The notes: generated by a model from the sequence alone, not told the origin. Positions 27,401-32,675 are shown, counted from the stretch's first letter. The stretch: DNA of 64,000 nt from Undaria pinnatifida (GCA_012845835.1 JABAKD010000029.1:14859453-14923452), one strand, 5' to 3'. Numbers and translations: made by a program.

Positions 27401-28304
27401 AAAACGGGTTTCCCGTTGTACAGGCGTCAAGACCTTACATCACAGTTCGGGCACATCCCCTATCCCCACGACAGCCTACGCTAATTCGTGTGGCCGATGG
27501 TGTAATCGATAGTACTCGTCATATGCAAACTTTCTATGGGTTTTCCCCGTTTTCGTTTATTCGACACGTTTCGCACACAAGGGTGAAAACATTTATTGGT
27601 TACCTGATATGGAGAGATCATTTAGACCACGTCGGTCATGGACACGTCCAAAGCACTTGTGAAACTCAGGCTGTATAATAGGACGTCAAAATGACATATA
27701 ATAGGACGTCAAAATGACATAACAAAGCCAGATCAACTGGAAACAGAAAACAAAAAGAAAAGCTTTTGAAGCAAAACTCAGTTGCAGTTGGTGCTTTGGA
27801 GAAATATCATACTGGTAGATTGCTCATGTCATACACAGAAACAGAAGCTACCATATCCTCCTTTTAAATATCAACAATGAACGTGCCAGTACGTAACGTA
27901 AGGATACTCCGTACGACCAGATATGAACGATAAAGTGCGTTACTGCTCAATGCTTCGTTACTGCTCAATGCTTCGTGCGATAATCATATTCAATTGAAGT
28001 GTTGGCAGTGTTTATTAACCCAACTGGGTAAGAAATTGGACGGACAGGCGGACACATTTACAAGGAACGAATTCGCGATTTTCGGTTACAACGTACCCGC
28101 GGTAAACCACAAAATTCGGCAGGAGATACCACCTAATGCATGATAATGCCAGTACCGATAAAACGTCACGGTGTAGGATGACACTAACAGCGGCGGCCCA
28201 CTCACATCTCTAGACTCCGAAGGCCTGGTCTTCAGCAGATTCCTCAAAGCCTGCTCTCGCTCCTGATTTTGGAGGAAAAGATCCTCCACATTTGACGCCG
28301 TCAT
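390..28304 (-). CDS. SMG7-like: SMG7/EST1-like nonsense-mediated decay factor, spliced, at least 11 exons
   Basis: Family role (known): SMG7/EST1 proteins bind phosphorylated UPF1 through a 14-3-3-like TPR domain and promote decay of mRNAs with premature stops; EST1 relatives act in telomerase recruitment. Seen here: joining exons 28304-28206, 18112-17987, 8756-8403, 6848-6526, 6001-5917, 5415-4573, 4212-4067, 3548-3031, 2660-1687, 1303-1047 and 489-390 gives one frame with every phase agreeing. Diagnostic strings in order are LLLWKNCYYKRIEDFRKRL across the exon 2/3 join, INRCFIFLGDLARYREL, SSAERYYHQALAVLPTSGNP across the exon 3/4 join, NPHNQLAVLATY, SFLRRFVRLHGMVF, SAFGDALLLKMVVICIFSV, and ELRGFLPLADLY across the exon 7/8 join. 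The C-terminal half is low-complexity, with DEEEVTVFAPGF resembling a conserved plant SMG7 patch. No C-terminal PIN nuclease domain is visible, which favours SMG7 over SMG6. The last exons and the stop are uncertain. Confidence 0.85.
1047..1303 (-). CDS. SMG7-like: SMG7-like exon 10 (probable)
   Basis: The acceptor is cttttttag before 1303, phase 0 with exon 9. The translation begins DGERLGSEHSLFGVGSWRGA, followed by long Gly runs and an Ala/Pro/Ser stretch. The donor is uncertain. GTGCGT at 1046 leaves two bases and fits exon 11; GTGAAT four bases further on would give phase 0. Composition matches exon 9. Confidence 0.55.
1505..1662. repeat. Tandem duplication in intron 9, period about 105 bp
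   Basis: Two diverged copies share the core GTACACCAAAAG(C/T)ATCAT and flanking A/C-rich sequence (about 1505-1560 and 1610-1660). No coding content was seen. Confidence 0.5.
1687..2660 (-). CDS. SMG7-like: SMG7-like exon 9 (low-complexity C-terminal region)
   Basis: The acceptor is ggtggcag before 2660 and the donor is GTATGG from 1686; with one base from exon 8 it makes 325 codons. The protein is Gly/Ser/Pro/His-rich and contains GDEEEVTVFAPGF, similar to the acidic EEV-VF-P patch of plant SMG7 C-terminal regions. A run-on reading ends at a stop at 1654-1656. I prefer splicing because the donor is good and exon 10 continues in phase. Confidence 0.72.
3031..3548 (-). CDS. SMG7-like: SMG7-like exon 8
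   Basis: The acceptor is ctcccag before 3548 and the preferred donor is GTGGGT from 3030; one base is left over and fits exon 9. It encodes FLPLADLYKKRYAMDG and RIRGLKAFAAAVSGEPLS, the end of the EST1 domain, then a Gly/Ser/Arg-rich tail. The donor choice rests on phase and consensus; the frame stays open to 2969, so another donor is possible. A degenerate copy of its 5' edge lies at 3671-3757. Confidence 0.82.
3649..3672 (+). repeat. (TAGGG)n microsatellite in intron 7
   Basis: About seven tandem TAGGG units lie between the real 5' edge of exon 8 and its degenerate copy. The unit is five bases, so it is not a standard TTAGGG or TTTAGGG telomere array. Confidence 0.8.
3671..3757 (-). repeat. 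Duplicated 5' edge of exon 8 with acceptor
   Basis: The minus-strand sequence repeats the acceptor and about the first 70 bases of exon 8 (3548-3480), including ADLYK and ATGGAC. Scattered substitutions and a small deletion break the frame. The cag acceptor is kept, so it is a potential pseudo-exon in the intron immediately upstream of the true exon. Confidence 0.75.
4067..4212 (-). CDS. SMG7-like: SMG7-like exon 7
   Basis: This exon has 146 nt, acceptor ttttcag before 4212 and donor GTGAGA from 4066. It encodes AEMRGQFWEVIQRLAATLP and ends in PLKEHVELRG with two bases left over. Those bases join the first base of exon 8 to give ELRGF. The ELRGFLPL string at this join is a family hallmark and confirms both splice sites. 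The following intron begins with a run of ATGG repeats. Confidence 0.88.
4573..5415 (-). CDS. SMG7-like: SMG7-like exon 6 (EST1 central domain plus low-complexity insert)
   Basis: This 281-codon exon is phase 0 at both ends, with acceptor aacag before 5415 and donor GTGAGT from 4572. The first part, DLEDFPSIFETAIADFRTLL and SAFGDALLLKMVVICIFSV, is conserved EST1 domain. An alanine run, a Ser/Gly-rich stretch and a His/Gly-rich run of about 60 residues follow. The domain then resumes with LGSRLLGPVVLFCDWL. The insert falls between conserved helices, so it is probably a disordered surface loop. Confidence 0.9.
5917..6001 (-). CDS. SMG7-like: SMG7-like exon 5
   Basis: This is an 85-nt exon with acceptor ttggcag before 6001 and donor GTAAGA from 5916. 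Its first base completes a codon split with exon 4. The remaining 28 codons include LLKSFLRRFVRLHGMVFSGR, the FVRLHG helix typical of the EST1 central domain. It ends in phase 0, matching exon 6. Confidence 0.88.
6427..6508 (+). mobile_element. TTAA-flanked MITE, copy 1
   Basis: An 82-bp element, flanked by TTAA on the left and TTGA on the right, starts AACCCTTCACAACTGG and ends GGGGGCTCTAAAGGTG. It lies in intron 4, close to the exon 4 donor. The family has CCC...GGG ends and TTAA targets, the pattern of piggyBac-type transposons (family inference). Confidence 0.7.
6526..6848 (-). CDS. SMG7-like: SMG7-like exon 4 (end of 14-3-3-like domain, start of EST1 domain)
   Basis: The acceptor ccag precedes 6848 and the donor GTGAGT begins at 6525; the length is 323 nt, leaving two bases that are completed by exon 5. 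It encodes ALAVLPTSGNPHNQLAVLA, then VYRYCRSLMIESPFQTAHEN and LTLLFEKNKQ, which is the most conserved stretch of the SMG7/EST1 family. It ends in a Gly/Ser/Lys-rich linker. A TTAA-flanked MITE sits 13 bp beyond the donor. Confidence 0.93.
7110..8040. other. Intron 3 interior, no gene seen
   Basis: The stretch is A/C-rich on the plus strand and ends in CCACCCACC-type repeats. I see no recognisable exon, element or RNA gene. Confidence 0.5.
8041..8146 (-). repeat. Two duplicated 3' edges of exon 3 with donors
   Basis: In intron 3, the minus strand at about 8078-8041 and 8146-8118 repeats the last 25-30 bases of exon 3 followed by a GTGG donor. In the exon frame they read SSAERCYQQ and SAEEFYHQ against SSAERYYHQ in the true exon. 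CCACC-rich sequence separates them. Confidence 0.75.
8403..8756 (-). CDS. SMG7-like: SMG7-like exon 3 (14-3-3-like TPR domain)
   Basis: This exon has 118 codons, phase 0 at both ends, with acceptor ttttgcag before 8756 and donor GTGGGT from 8402. It encodes the helical core of the 14-3-3-like domain, including FLTEATDFYSSLLRRFEAM and INRCFIFLGDLARYREL. The Arg of GDLARYR sits where human SMG7 has the Arg that binds phosphoserine of UPF1 (family knowledge). A Gly-rich loop of about ten residues interrupts the helices. Both edges of this exon are duplicated in the adjacent introns. Confidence 0.93.
8777..9035 (+). repeat. (TTTGG)n / (TTGGG)n microsatellite
   Basis: About 260 bp of degenerate pentamers TTTGG and TTGGG begin just upstream (in gene orientation) of the exon 3 acceptor. 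The array contains a short copy of the exon 3 5' edge at about 8826-8847. Open frames through it are artefacts. Confidence 0.85.
9046..9258 (-). repeat. Duplicated 5' edge of exon 3, interrupted by a small element
   Basis: The minus strand at 9258-9209 and again at 9061-9046 repeats the acceptor (ggcag) and the first 60-70 bases of exon 3. It reads DFRKRLGRCAHLTALL and then LEIAKDYEA, against DFRKRLRKYAHLAASL and LERAKAFEA in the true exon. A 146-bp insertion splits it. Confidence 0.78.
9062..9207. mobile_element. 146-bp non-autonomous element with 6-bp target duplication
   Basis: The insertion is flanked on both sides by CCAGCA (9056-9061 and 9208-9213). Removing one copy restores the duplicated exon edge. 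The ends are imperfect inverted repeats around GTCGATTGACGG and GGGTTGACGGCA. A related copy in the opposite orientation is at 32921-33040. Confidence 0.75.
9500..9800 (-). repeat. GATCTAGATG-containing repeat, copy 1
   Basis: In reverse orientation this shares blocks with 22790-23250 and 48115-48440: GATCTGYATGATC, GGGAGCCGT, and a GATCTAGATGGTCTA core ending near a GTCGG boundary. A short copy of the GTGAG-TCGA dispersed repeat lies at its edge, about 9512-9560. Confidence 0.5.
9990..10711. mobile_element. Fold-back DNA element with 17-bp perfect inverted ends
   Basis: The ends are TATACGAGCTGGGCCGG (9990-10006) and its exact reverse complement (10695-10711). Internal arms are also inverted: about 10400-10500 pairs with 10570-10660 around GAAATTTTG-CACGTGATTT, separated by A and T runs. 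There is no transposase ORF. It lies in intron 2 of the SMG7-like gene. Confidence 0.7.
10726..10815 (-). repeat. Dispersed GTGAG-TCGA...CTTT-CAAGCTGCG repeat
   Basis: This is one of about eleven copies in the window. The others lie near 9512, 12625, 13268, 15225, 25295, 26553, 37000, 53463, 59200 and 59641, in both orientations. The core on the sense strand is GCTGTGAG-TCGA, a variable gap, then CATCTTT-CAAGCTGCGTGATAC. Function is unknown. Confidence 0.65.
10851..11158 (-). mobile_element. tRNA-derived SINE, copy 1
   Basis: Sense is on the minus strand. The head resembles a tRNA with pol III box A (TGGCGTATCAGG) and box B (around GAGTTCGAGCC). A conserved unrelated body and a 3' A-rich tail (T-run on plus) follow. 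It is nearly full length and matches the copies at 16017, 23370, 30549, 39910 and 60868. Confidence 0.85.
11160..13265. other. Intron 2 interior, mostly anonymous
   Basis: A LINE-tail-like fragment at 11613-11656 (minus) matches the TCACAGGACA-GCTCCAG-CTCTGGAGC part of the LINE 3' end. A short duplication of AGCTATGCGACGCGACG occurs at 12411 and 12482. A dispersed-repeat copy lies near 12625-12720. No gene was seen. Confidence 0.5.
13434..13515 (+). mobile_element. TTAA-flanked MITE, copy 2 (best preserved)
   Basis: This 82-bp element has perfect TTAA on both sides (13430-13433 and 13516-13519). It starts CCCCTTTGCAACTGG and ends GGGGGCTCTAAAGGGG. The short inverted termini CCCCTTT/AAAGGGG plus TTAA duplication fit a piggyBac-type non-autonomous element. 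Confidence 0.82.
13670..13750 (+). mobile_element. TTAA-flanked MITE, copy 3
   Basis: This copy has the same sequence as copy 2 with about 10% differences. It is flanked by TTAA at 13666-13669 and TTCA at 13751-13754, the latter probably a mutated duplication. It lies 150 bp from copy 2. Confidence 0.75.
13760..14785. other. Intron 2, GCTGCTG-rich stretch, no gene called
   Basis: The interval 14210-14540 is dense in GCC and GCTGCTG trinucleotide-type repeats and produces a 221-codon open frame rich in Arg, Cys and Leu. The frame reflects composition, with no recognisable domain. The rest is anonymous. Confidence 0.5.
14786..14883 (+). mobile_element. LINE 3'-end fragment (severely 5'-truncated copy)
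   Basis: About 98 bp matches the 3' terminus of the LINE family, including GTCCTGTGACCACGGACTTG, the TTAATGTGAG box and a short terminal (AAC)n. This is the typical product of abortive target-primed reverse transcription. Confidence 0.8.
15396..15893 (-). CDS. Hypothetical 165-codon ORF inside intron 2
   Basis: The frame runs from ATG at 15893-15891 to a stop at 15396. It lies inside an intron of the SMG7-like gene on the same strand. It ends in a hydrophobic segment of about 20 residues (near residues 138-158) but has no motif I recognise. The start codon is followed directly by a GTGAGT, and base composition is unlike the exons of the host gene. It is probably chance or decayed element sequence. 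Confidence 0.15.
   Translation of the reverse strand: MGEFPVIVLTADALSFLCMLDQNTAVSYLFALPIAGSKPFFLPTDKAENPAPTRIIGMLASVYTAVHRAYQMILRNNSDDGDFPENMKSSRRYLEVCVDRNVNAPFPAYEVKGCARIPVSSKVSCSAVPRIFCVVVMACRTFILLTVFFSFTIFKYLVPKPPVQL
16017..16303 (+). mobile_element. tRNA-derived SINE, copy 2
   Basis: Box A TGGCGTATCAGG is at 16029-16040 and box B AGTTCGAATCC at 16067-16077, giving tRNA-like spacing. The conserved body follows and the copy ends in an A-rich tail at about 16280-16303. It is slightly shorter than the other copies, with small internal deletions. Confidence 0.85.
16304..17550. other. Intron 2, anonymous AT-rich sequence
   Basis: This contains a TA-rich run just after the SINE and scattered GTACGA-type words. 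I see no exon, element or RNA gene. Confidence 0.5.
17551..17640 (+). repeat. (CCACCATGTACC)n minisatellite
   Basis: About seven imperfect copies of a 12-bp unit, close to exon 2. The reading PTMYPPCTHHV is repeat translation and not a protein. Confidence 0.85.
17987..18112 (-). CDS. SMG7-like: SMG7-like exon 2 (start of 14-3-3-like domain)
   Basis: Exactly 42 codons lie between an acceptor (tacag at 18117-18113) and a GTGAGG donor at 17986, phase 0 at both ends. The translation includes VQGLRGEIRAGYSEIL and VELLLWKNCYYKRIE. It matches the region of SMG7 in which an LW...YKRIE helix precedes the next helix, and it runs directly into DFRKRL of exon 3. The Lys of KRIE is a candidate for the phosphoserine-contacting Lys of human SMG7, allowing a one-residue shift. 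Degenerate copies of its 5' edge lie upstream. Confidence 0.88.
18145..18410 (+). repeat. (AAGGTAC)n satellite beside exon 2
   Basis: About 265 bp of 7-bp GGTACAA units with TATA and ATGG variants, starting 33 bp upstream (gene sense) of exon 2. Shorter runs recur at 18540-18690 between duplicated pieces of the exon edge. Confidence 0.85.
18444..18770 (-). repeat. Duplicated 5' edges of exon 2, three copies
   Basis: The clearest copy, at 18444-18505, repeats the acceptor and the start of exon 2 on the minus strand but has an in-frame TAG after nine codons. A short copy is at 18602-18627 and a weak one at 18718-18765. They are separated by GGTACAAGG runs, as though exon edge and satellite were amplified together. 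Confidence 0.65.
18771..20570. other. Intron 1, anonymous apart from the exon-edge copy
   Basis: CAGCAG runs occur near 19140. A triple AAATGGTCTT repeat lies at 20085-20118. Two degenerate stretches at 20340-20413 and 20470-20545 resemble the TTAA MITE (TTTTGGGG, TTGGAATTAGT). No gene was seen. Confidence 0.45.
19478..19522 (-). repeat. Distant duplicated 5' edge of exon 2
   Basis: The minus strand reads a cag acceptor then VQVQRLRGEIRTRY, against VQGLRGEIRAGY in the true exon 2. The frame continues open for about 70 more codons, so it is a plausible cryptic exon about 1.4 kb upstream of the real one. Confidence 0.65.
20576..20662 (+). mobile_element. TTAA-flanked MITE, copy 4 (diverged)
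   Basis: It starts CCCCTTTACAACTGG and ends GGGGCTCTAAAGGGG, with a short internal insertion. TTAA is three bases to the left of the element; the right flank is GCAT, so the duplication is lost. Confidence 0.65.
20785..20972. mobile_element. Fold-back element with GGCCCCTC inverted ends
   Basis: About 185 bp begins TAGAGGCCCCTC and ends with the inverted form, GAGGGGCC followed by ACTCTA. AGTGCCGG occurs in both orientations several times inside. It is MITE-like, and no relative was found elsewhere in the window. Confidence 0.5.
20973..22785. other. Intron 1, anonymous, dense in TACCTGGTA words
   Basis: At least six exact TACCTGGTA/TACCAGGTA words lie at 21491-22596. CAGCAGT words are also frequent. 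A 165-codon frame at 22229-22726 contains two of these words and has no recognisable domain. Confidence 0.45.
22790..23250 (+). repeat. GATCTAGATG-containing repeat, copy 2
   Basis: The left part carries CTATAGAT and GGATATGTACT blocks. From about 23010 to 23222 there is a palindromic array of GATCACGATCTAGATGAT-type units. It matches 48115-48440 in order and orientation, with a longer array here. Confidence 0.6.
23370..23695 (-). mobile_element. tRNA-derived SINE, copy 3
   Basis: Full-length copy in intron 1 with a long T-rich run on plus (A-tail), the conserved body and the tRNA-like head ending in GCCCCGGTGGCG on the sense strand. It is about 90% identical by eye to copy 1. Confidence 0.85.
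23700..25290. other. Intron 1, anonymous GC-richer stretch
   Basis: Two short related segments at 23840-24000 share GGTGTGTTATCTC-type words. A perfect hairpin, GGCCGG-CGAGA-CCGGCC, lies near 25095-25112. A 127-codon frame at 24434-24817 has no recognisable domain. No gene is called. Confidence 0.4.
25980..26210 (+). repeat. Dispersed repeat shared with 5620-5780
   Basis: The 3' part (26103-26210) matches 5690-5780: CTTATTGCG-GCGATCCGAAA-TAAAC, then CGACGGCTGATGT-type sequence. Both end a short open frame in IRK-stop. Both copies are within the SMG7-like gene's introns. Confidence 0.45.
26640..27250. other. Intron 1, no feature seen
   Basis: Short imperfect repeats such as GCCTTGACAGCCTTGACAG (near 26720) and GCATAGCGATGC near 27100 are present. 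I see nothing that looks like a gene. Confidence 0.4.
27261..27425 (-). mobile_element. Two TTAA-type MITEs in tandem (copies 5 and 6)
   Basis: Copy 5 is 27261-27341 with TTAA on its outer side. Copy 6 is 27346-27425. They are head to tail and share a single TTCA (27342-27345) between them. Both are in reverse orientation to copies 1-4. Confidence 0.72.
27430..28200. other. Intron 1, start region
   Basis: A 27-bp direct duplication around TATAATAGGACGTCAAAATGACATA lies near 27674-27720, and a CTGCTCAATGCTTCGT duplication at 27950-27975. No element or gene was recognised. Confidence 0.4.
28206..28304 (-). CDS. SMG7-like: SMG7-like exon 1 (start codon, 33 codons)
   Basis: ATG at 28304-28302 opens 33 codons containing NVEDLFLQNQEREQALRNLL. 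This matches the start of plant SMG7, where a short helix with an Asn-Glu rich stretch precedes the 14-3-3-like domain. The exon ends in GAT followed by a strong GTGAGT donor at 28205, phase 0, which fits the phase-0 start of exon 2. No in-frame upstream ATG was preferred, because the region above is low-complexity and C-rich. The assignment depends on an intron of about 10.1 kb, so it is less certain than exons 2-8. Confidence 0.7.
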
Positions 28305-28950
28305 GACTTCAAGCCAGGAGCCAGTAGCAGACTACTTATCACCGTTTTCTTACCCACCCACACACCCGCCGCCCGCCCCCCCAATATATTTAATTTATAC
28401 CAGGTAGTAGCGTGGCTGGTACTATTTTCCGAGTGTTTCGTATGAATCCGCGCTTGGTTCCTGGCTATTGCTTCTGATGTTGATGTCTGCCCCTGGCTGC
28501 CCCCCCCCCCCCTCCCCCCTGTTGCTCGACCTACTACCGCCCTCTCGAGAAGGTAGCCTCCTGTTGAAGCGAGCACCGACACCCACACCCCCTCGACTGC
28601 TTGCGCTCGTTTGCTATATAGCCACCAAAGCCGCCTGCGTGTGCACGTGTTCAGCAACGCCAACAAAAGCGGCAGAATTACCGCAGTATCATACCGGTTC
28701 GTGGGTACCACATATTTATAGTGATAGTTGAGAGCATGAAATGGAAACAAGAATAGCAGAATTTCAGTCAAGAATGAAATCGAAAATGGCGCAAGTTGCG
28801 TCACGAATGAACTCAAGAATGACTCCAGTCAAGAAATAACTAAAAAAAGACCCAAGTCAGGTAAAAAATTACGAGTCAAGTAAGTCAAGAACGACTGATT
28901 TTGAGAATGAAATCAAGAATGAACTCAACAATGAACTCAACTATAAATAC
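28305..28950. promoter_or_regulatory. Region upstream of the SMG7-like start codon
   Basis: This is the presumed 5' UTR and promoter. It contains C-runs near 28370 and 28500 and a degenerate array of TCAAGAATGAACTC-type units from about 28740 to 28945. No convincing TATA box or initiator can be assigned. A LINE insertion begins at 28956, so the promoter space is at most about 650 bp unless the LINE is part of it. Confidence 0.35.
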
Positions 28951-29742
28951 ATGGAAATAACGCGGCGTCTTCAGAGGGCCTGGGCGTGTTTCCAGCGGTA
29001 CAAGATGGAAATCTATGATCGCCCGGGTGTGTGTTTACGGTTGAAGGTGCGGTTGCTGAAAGCTGAGGTGGTCGAGACACTTCTTTACGGTTGCATGACG
29101 TGGAGCCCGAAGAAGCCTGACTATGACAGGCTACGACGGGTTCACCGCTCCATGCTCCTCCGATGCCTTGGATGGCGGAAACGGAAGCGCGACGACCACA
29201 CCCTATCGTACGCCGACGCGCTTGCCCAGACAGATTCCGAGAGCGTTGAGGTGATAGTGCGCAAACGGAGGATTTTGTTTGCGGGATTCGTGGCACGCAT
29301 GGGGGAGGAGCGTCTGCCACAGAGGGTGATGTTTGGGGAGTTTGTTGGGGGTAAAGGCTACTCAGGGGGGCAAGAGAAAGACTGGATGGATCATCTGAAG
29401 GAGGATATGTCGGTTTTTGGAATGAAATTCGAAGGATGGCGAAAGGCTGCTCAGAAGGCTGGCAGATGGTTTCGAAGAGTAGAGGAGGGAGCCGAGTTGT
29501 TCATGCGGAATTGGCATGAAACGGAGAGACGCAAAGCTGCAGAGCGACGCGCAAAGGCTGCGGCAGCGTCATCCACCGTTGGCATCTCTAAGCGGCCGGG
29601 GGGAGGGGGAAGGGGGGGGGGCGGGGAGGGGAGTGGGGGAGGGGGGGAGGGGGGAGGGGGAAAGGGAGGAATGGGGGAGGGGCGGAAGGGGGAGCGTCAT
29701 GCCCAAGAGACTGAAGTCTGGGTTTGGCCATCATCGTATTGA
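28951..29742 (+). pseudogene. LINE ORF, C-terminal fragment (263 codons)
   Basis: The frame encodes the region after the reverse transcriptase catalytic core: [50 protein letters not shown] and [17 protein letters not shown]. The YGCMTW and LRCLGW motifs are typical of the thumb/C-terminal region of non-LTR elements. It then runs into Gly/Arg repeats from the G-rich tract. The apparent start ATG belongs to the target duplication, so this is a truncated copy and not a host gene. Confidence 0.8.
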
Positions 29743-30443
29743 AAGTTGTGGGCTTTCTAATGGCCATCACAAGATGGCATAAGACCGCCCTGATTTCTTC
29801 GCCATGTTGCGTTCTTTCCCAGGTGCCATTGATGATGGACGTGATACCCTCTGTTAGTCCAATGCCATTCTTAGCCAGTTCCTAGGGTCTACTAGTATGA
29901 CATTTTTCTTTCTTTTCTTTTTTTATTTCTTTTTTTTTCTTTTTTTCTCTTCTTCTTTCCTTGCTTTCCTGTCTTGTCTTTTCTTGCTTTTCTTGTCTTT
30001 TTCTTATCTTTGCTTGCCTTTTTCGTCTTGTTTCGTTTTTTTCTTTTCTTTTCTTTCCTTTCCTTTAGCTTTTTTTCTTTTCTTTGTTTCTTTTTCTCCA
30101 ATTGACTTATGCCTGTCGTGCGTATGCGTAGTGATAGATACTACGTGTAATATATACGTGGTAGTCTTCCTTGGGTGGCAATCGGAATATTTGGTTTCTC
30201 CAGGCGTGAGTAGTGAGACGTATGTACCGGCCTGGACCTGGCACATCGTAGACTGACTCCCGATTTCACTTTTATATGTTTCTGGTGGAGGCATGAATTG
30301 CGTCAGCTGTGATATATGCGTGTACCACCTTGGGTTGTGTGTTTTTCCCTGGGGTATTCCTCAGCTCCAGAGTGACTGGAGCCTGTCCTGTGACCACGGA
30401 CTTGATTATGCGAGTTAATGTGAGAACAACAACAACAACAACA
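28956..30443 (+). mobile_element. LINE, copy 1 (5'-truncated) with 7-bp target duplication
   Basis: The insertion is flanked by ACATGGA at 28949-28955 and 30444-30450. It holds the C-terminal part of the LINE ORF, a G-rich tract at 29598-29693, a polypyrimidine run at about 29900-30090, a conserved 3' UTR and a terminal (AAC)n at about 30424-30443. The intact 3' end and duplication indicate target-primed reverse transcription. Confidence 0.85.
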
Positions 30444-30548
30444 ACATGGAGCAGACTCAGACCGACAGACTTAAGTATAGAAACGAATCAATGAAAGTAC
30501 GAGGTACCAGGTATGAAATTAGCTTGGTAGCGAGGGGAGCAGAGGGTG

Positions 30549-30858
30549 GTGGCGTATCAGGTTATCCTGGAGCCTGGCATAGGTCAGTTTCGTGAATTCG
30601 AGCCCCGCCGAGTGCATACTCGTATAAATTCGTTGTGACTTTTTCTTGTGCACAAATTGACTTGCGGAAAGCGCGAGAGCGTGAGTTAGCATCATTCGAT
30701 CGAAAAATCGACGAACAGTGGGATTGCTGACCCCTATGCGCGATAAAAATTGAAGGCAAGAACCGGGGGGAAGAAGGGACGACACCTGTGACCACGGCTA
30801 GTCCAGAAGCTGGAAAGTACAAGTGTGAGGAAAAAAAAGAAAAAAAAGAAGAAAAAAA
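30549..30858 (+). mobile_element. tRNA-derived SINE, copy 4
   Basis: It starts at the GGTGGCGTATCAGG box A region and ends in AAAAAAAGAAAAAA at about 30830-30858. Box B (around GAATTCGAGCCCC) is near 30593-30606. It lies 100 bp beyond the LINE copy 1 tail. Confidence 0.85.
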
Positions 30859-31185
30859 GGTGGGAGGGGGAGGCGTCATCATTGCAATGCATGCCGGCCA
30901 CATACAGCGTAGTCCGTCGGGTGTCTGACCATTACAAGGGGGGGCGGGGCGTGAACGGAGACGGGGACGGGGCGAATTATAAGTTATGTCGCCAGCTTTC
31001 GCGGGCTGGTATGAAATGATGGTGTTCAACATGACGTGGTGATGTTGGCGCTGATGTTGTCGTAGTTCGTCATGGTCATGTTGAGTACCGAAAAAGCAGT
31101 GGTCTTTTTTTGTGGCACAACAGACCGCCGTATCATACATGCCAGGGCACAAAATAGGCGCACACCACGAGCCGTAGACGAGGTG

Positions 31186-31262
31186 CGGCCTCCCGAAGGG
31201 GCCCCCGGAGGGCCCCCGGAAGGCCGCCGGAGCTCCCCCGGAGGGCCGCCAGAGGCCGTTTA
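31186..31262. repeat. CCGGAGG-rich palindromic cluster
   Basis: Several CCCCCGGAGG and GGCCGCC units in about 75 bp would fold strongly. A similar cluster lies at 37290-37378. No function assigned. Confidence 0.5.
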
Positions 31263-32675
31263 TTTTAACCATATACTTCGAAGTACCTGGTATGCGTCAA
31301 TTAAACTCAAAATGTGCGTGCAAGACGAAATCAACACAAAAAAAAGCCAAAAAAAAAAATTAGCCTGCGGCGAAACAGATCCATGTTTTTTTTTCGCCCG
31401 CGGCAAAAAAGGACCCGCTTGCAACACAGGAAAAGCGTGGTGCGGCACCCTGATACATACCAGTATGTACAATACAACAAAACAGAATGCGGCAACACGG
31501 CGGAGAAACATGACAATCTCGTCAATTTTTGAAATTGGGACACTGAAAAATACCCTCGTAATCTCAACGCATAACACACACTCGGCGGCCAATTGCTACT
31601 AACTTACCGGTCATCTCATACCCGATAAGAAAGAGCGCCGCAAGAACTAAGACTAAATCTGACGGGGAAACAGCTACAGCTGCTATTATCATCAATATTG
31701 GATAGTTAATATATTTAAGGTAGTAAAAGGCACGCCCTTTCTCAATTAAGACAGCCATCTCTACCCTTAACCAAATATCACCTCGGTTTCTTAACAGAGA
31801 GCCAGTGCCTGTGACACTGCTAGTCTGGTATAGTGGTACTAGTACTTGGTGTGGACAAGAGCAGGTTGGAGGTGGTCGTGTCGTTGTTGCTGCAGTGTTG
31901 GTTTTGATAATTGTCGAGATACGGTTATCACTCGTTTGCTGGGTACCAGGCATCAGTGATGGGTTTTCAACAGCTGTTGTGGTGTATTTGTCTCCAATAA
32001 AGGAGATCGTTCAACAAAACATAATAAAACAAAAACAATAAACCAAAGCTGCAGCAGAACTACAAAAACGCAGCTGCCGCAGCTGCCCTCCATTACATAT
32101 TATTATTAGTAGACAACTGCCCTCCCCGTCCTCCTCCAAGTAACCCCATTTTCGACCCTGCCCCATCATTTCACGACTTCACACCCGCCAGCCGAACCAG
32201 CTGCTACAAGTACGCTCACCGAGTGGACAGCAGTGCACTGCCCTTGGTGATAAAATGCCTCCTACAAGGCAATCACACACAGCAGCAGGCTCCCAGCTCG
32301 CCGGTACTATGTAGCGAGCGCTGGCAGCTGTATGACATGTTGAGAAGGCTATACAAACAGCAGATTTTCAGGCAGCCTCCTCGTATGCGAGGTACGTAGG
32401 AAAATATCTAGGATAAAGTATGTCAGGTAGGAAAAACAACAGACGACGAACGAAAGCACCGACCACCCCACCAAGCCACCAACAGACAACAAGAAAAACA
32501 TTTTGCAAAAAATAATTGGCCCATCGTGACGATTTTCGCTGCATCAGTTTGGAAGTACCTGGTGCGGGCCATATTTTTACGCGTGGTCTCAATGGGTCAT
32601 GAGCTTTGTTTTCAGCTCACCGCAACCGCACCGACTTGCAAGAGTTTTCTTATTATACTCGCACGCACCCTTGGC
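31263..32675. other. Anonymous intergenic sequence
   Basis: A-runs and short frames only. The minus frame at 31564-31953 has hydrophobic stretches but no recognisable domain. I see no convincing gene. Confidence 0.4.

Noticed and set aside
29892..30101. Lys/Arg-rich minus frame
   Set aside because: It reads the polypyrimidine run of the LINE 3' UTR from the opposite strand.
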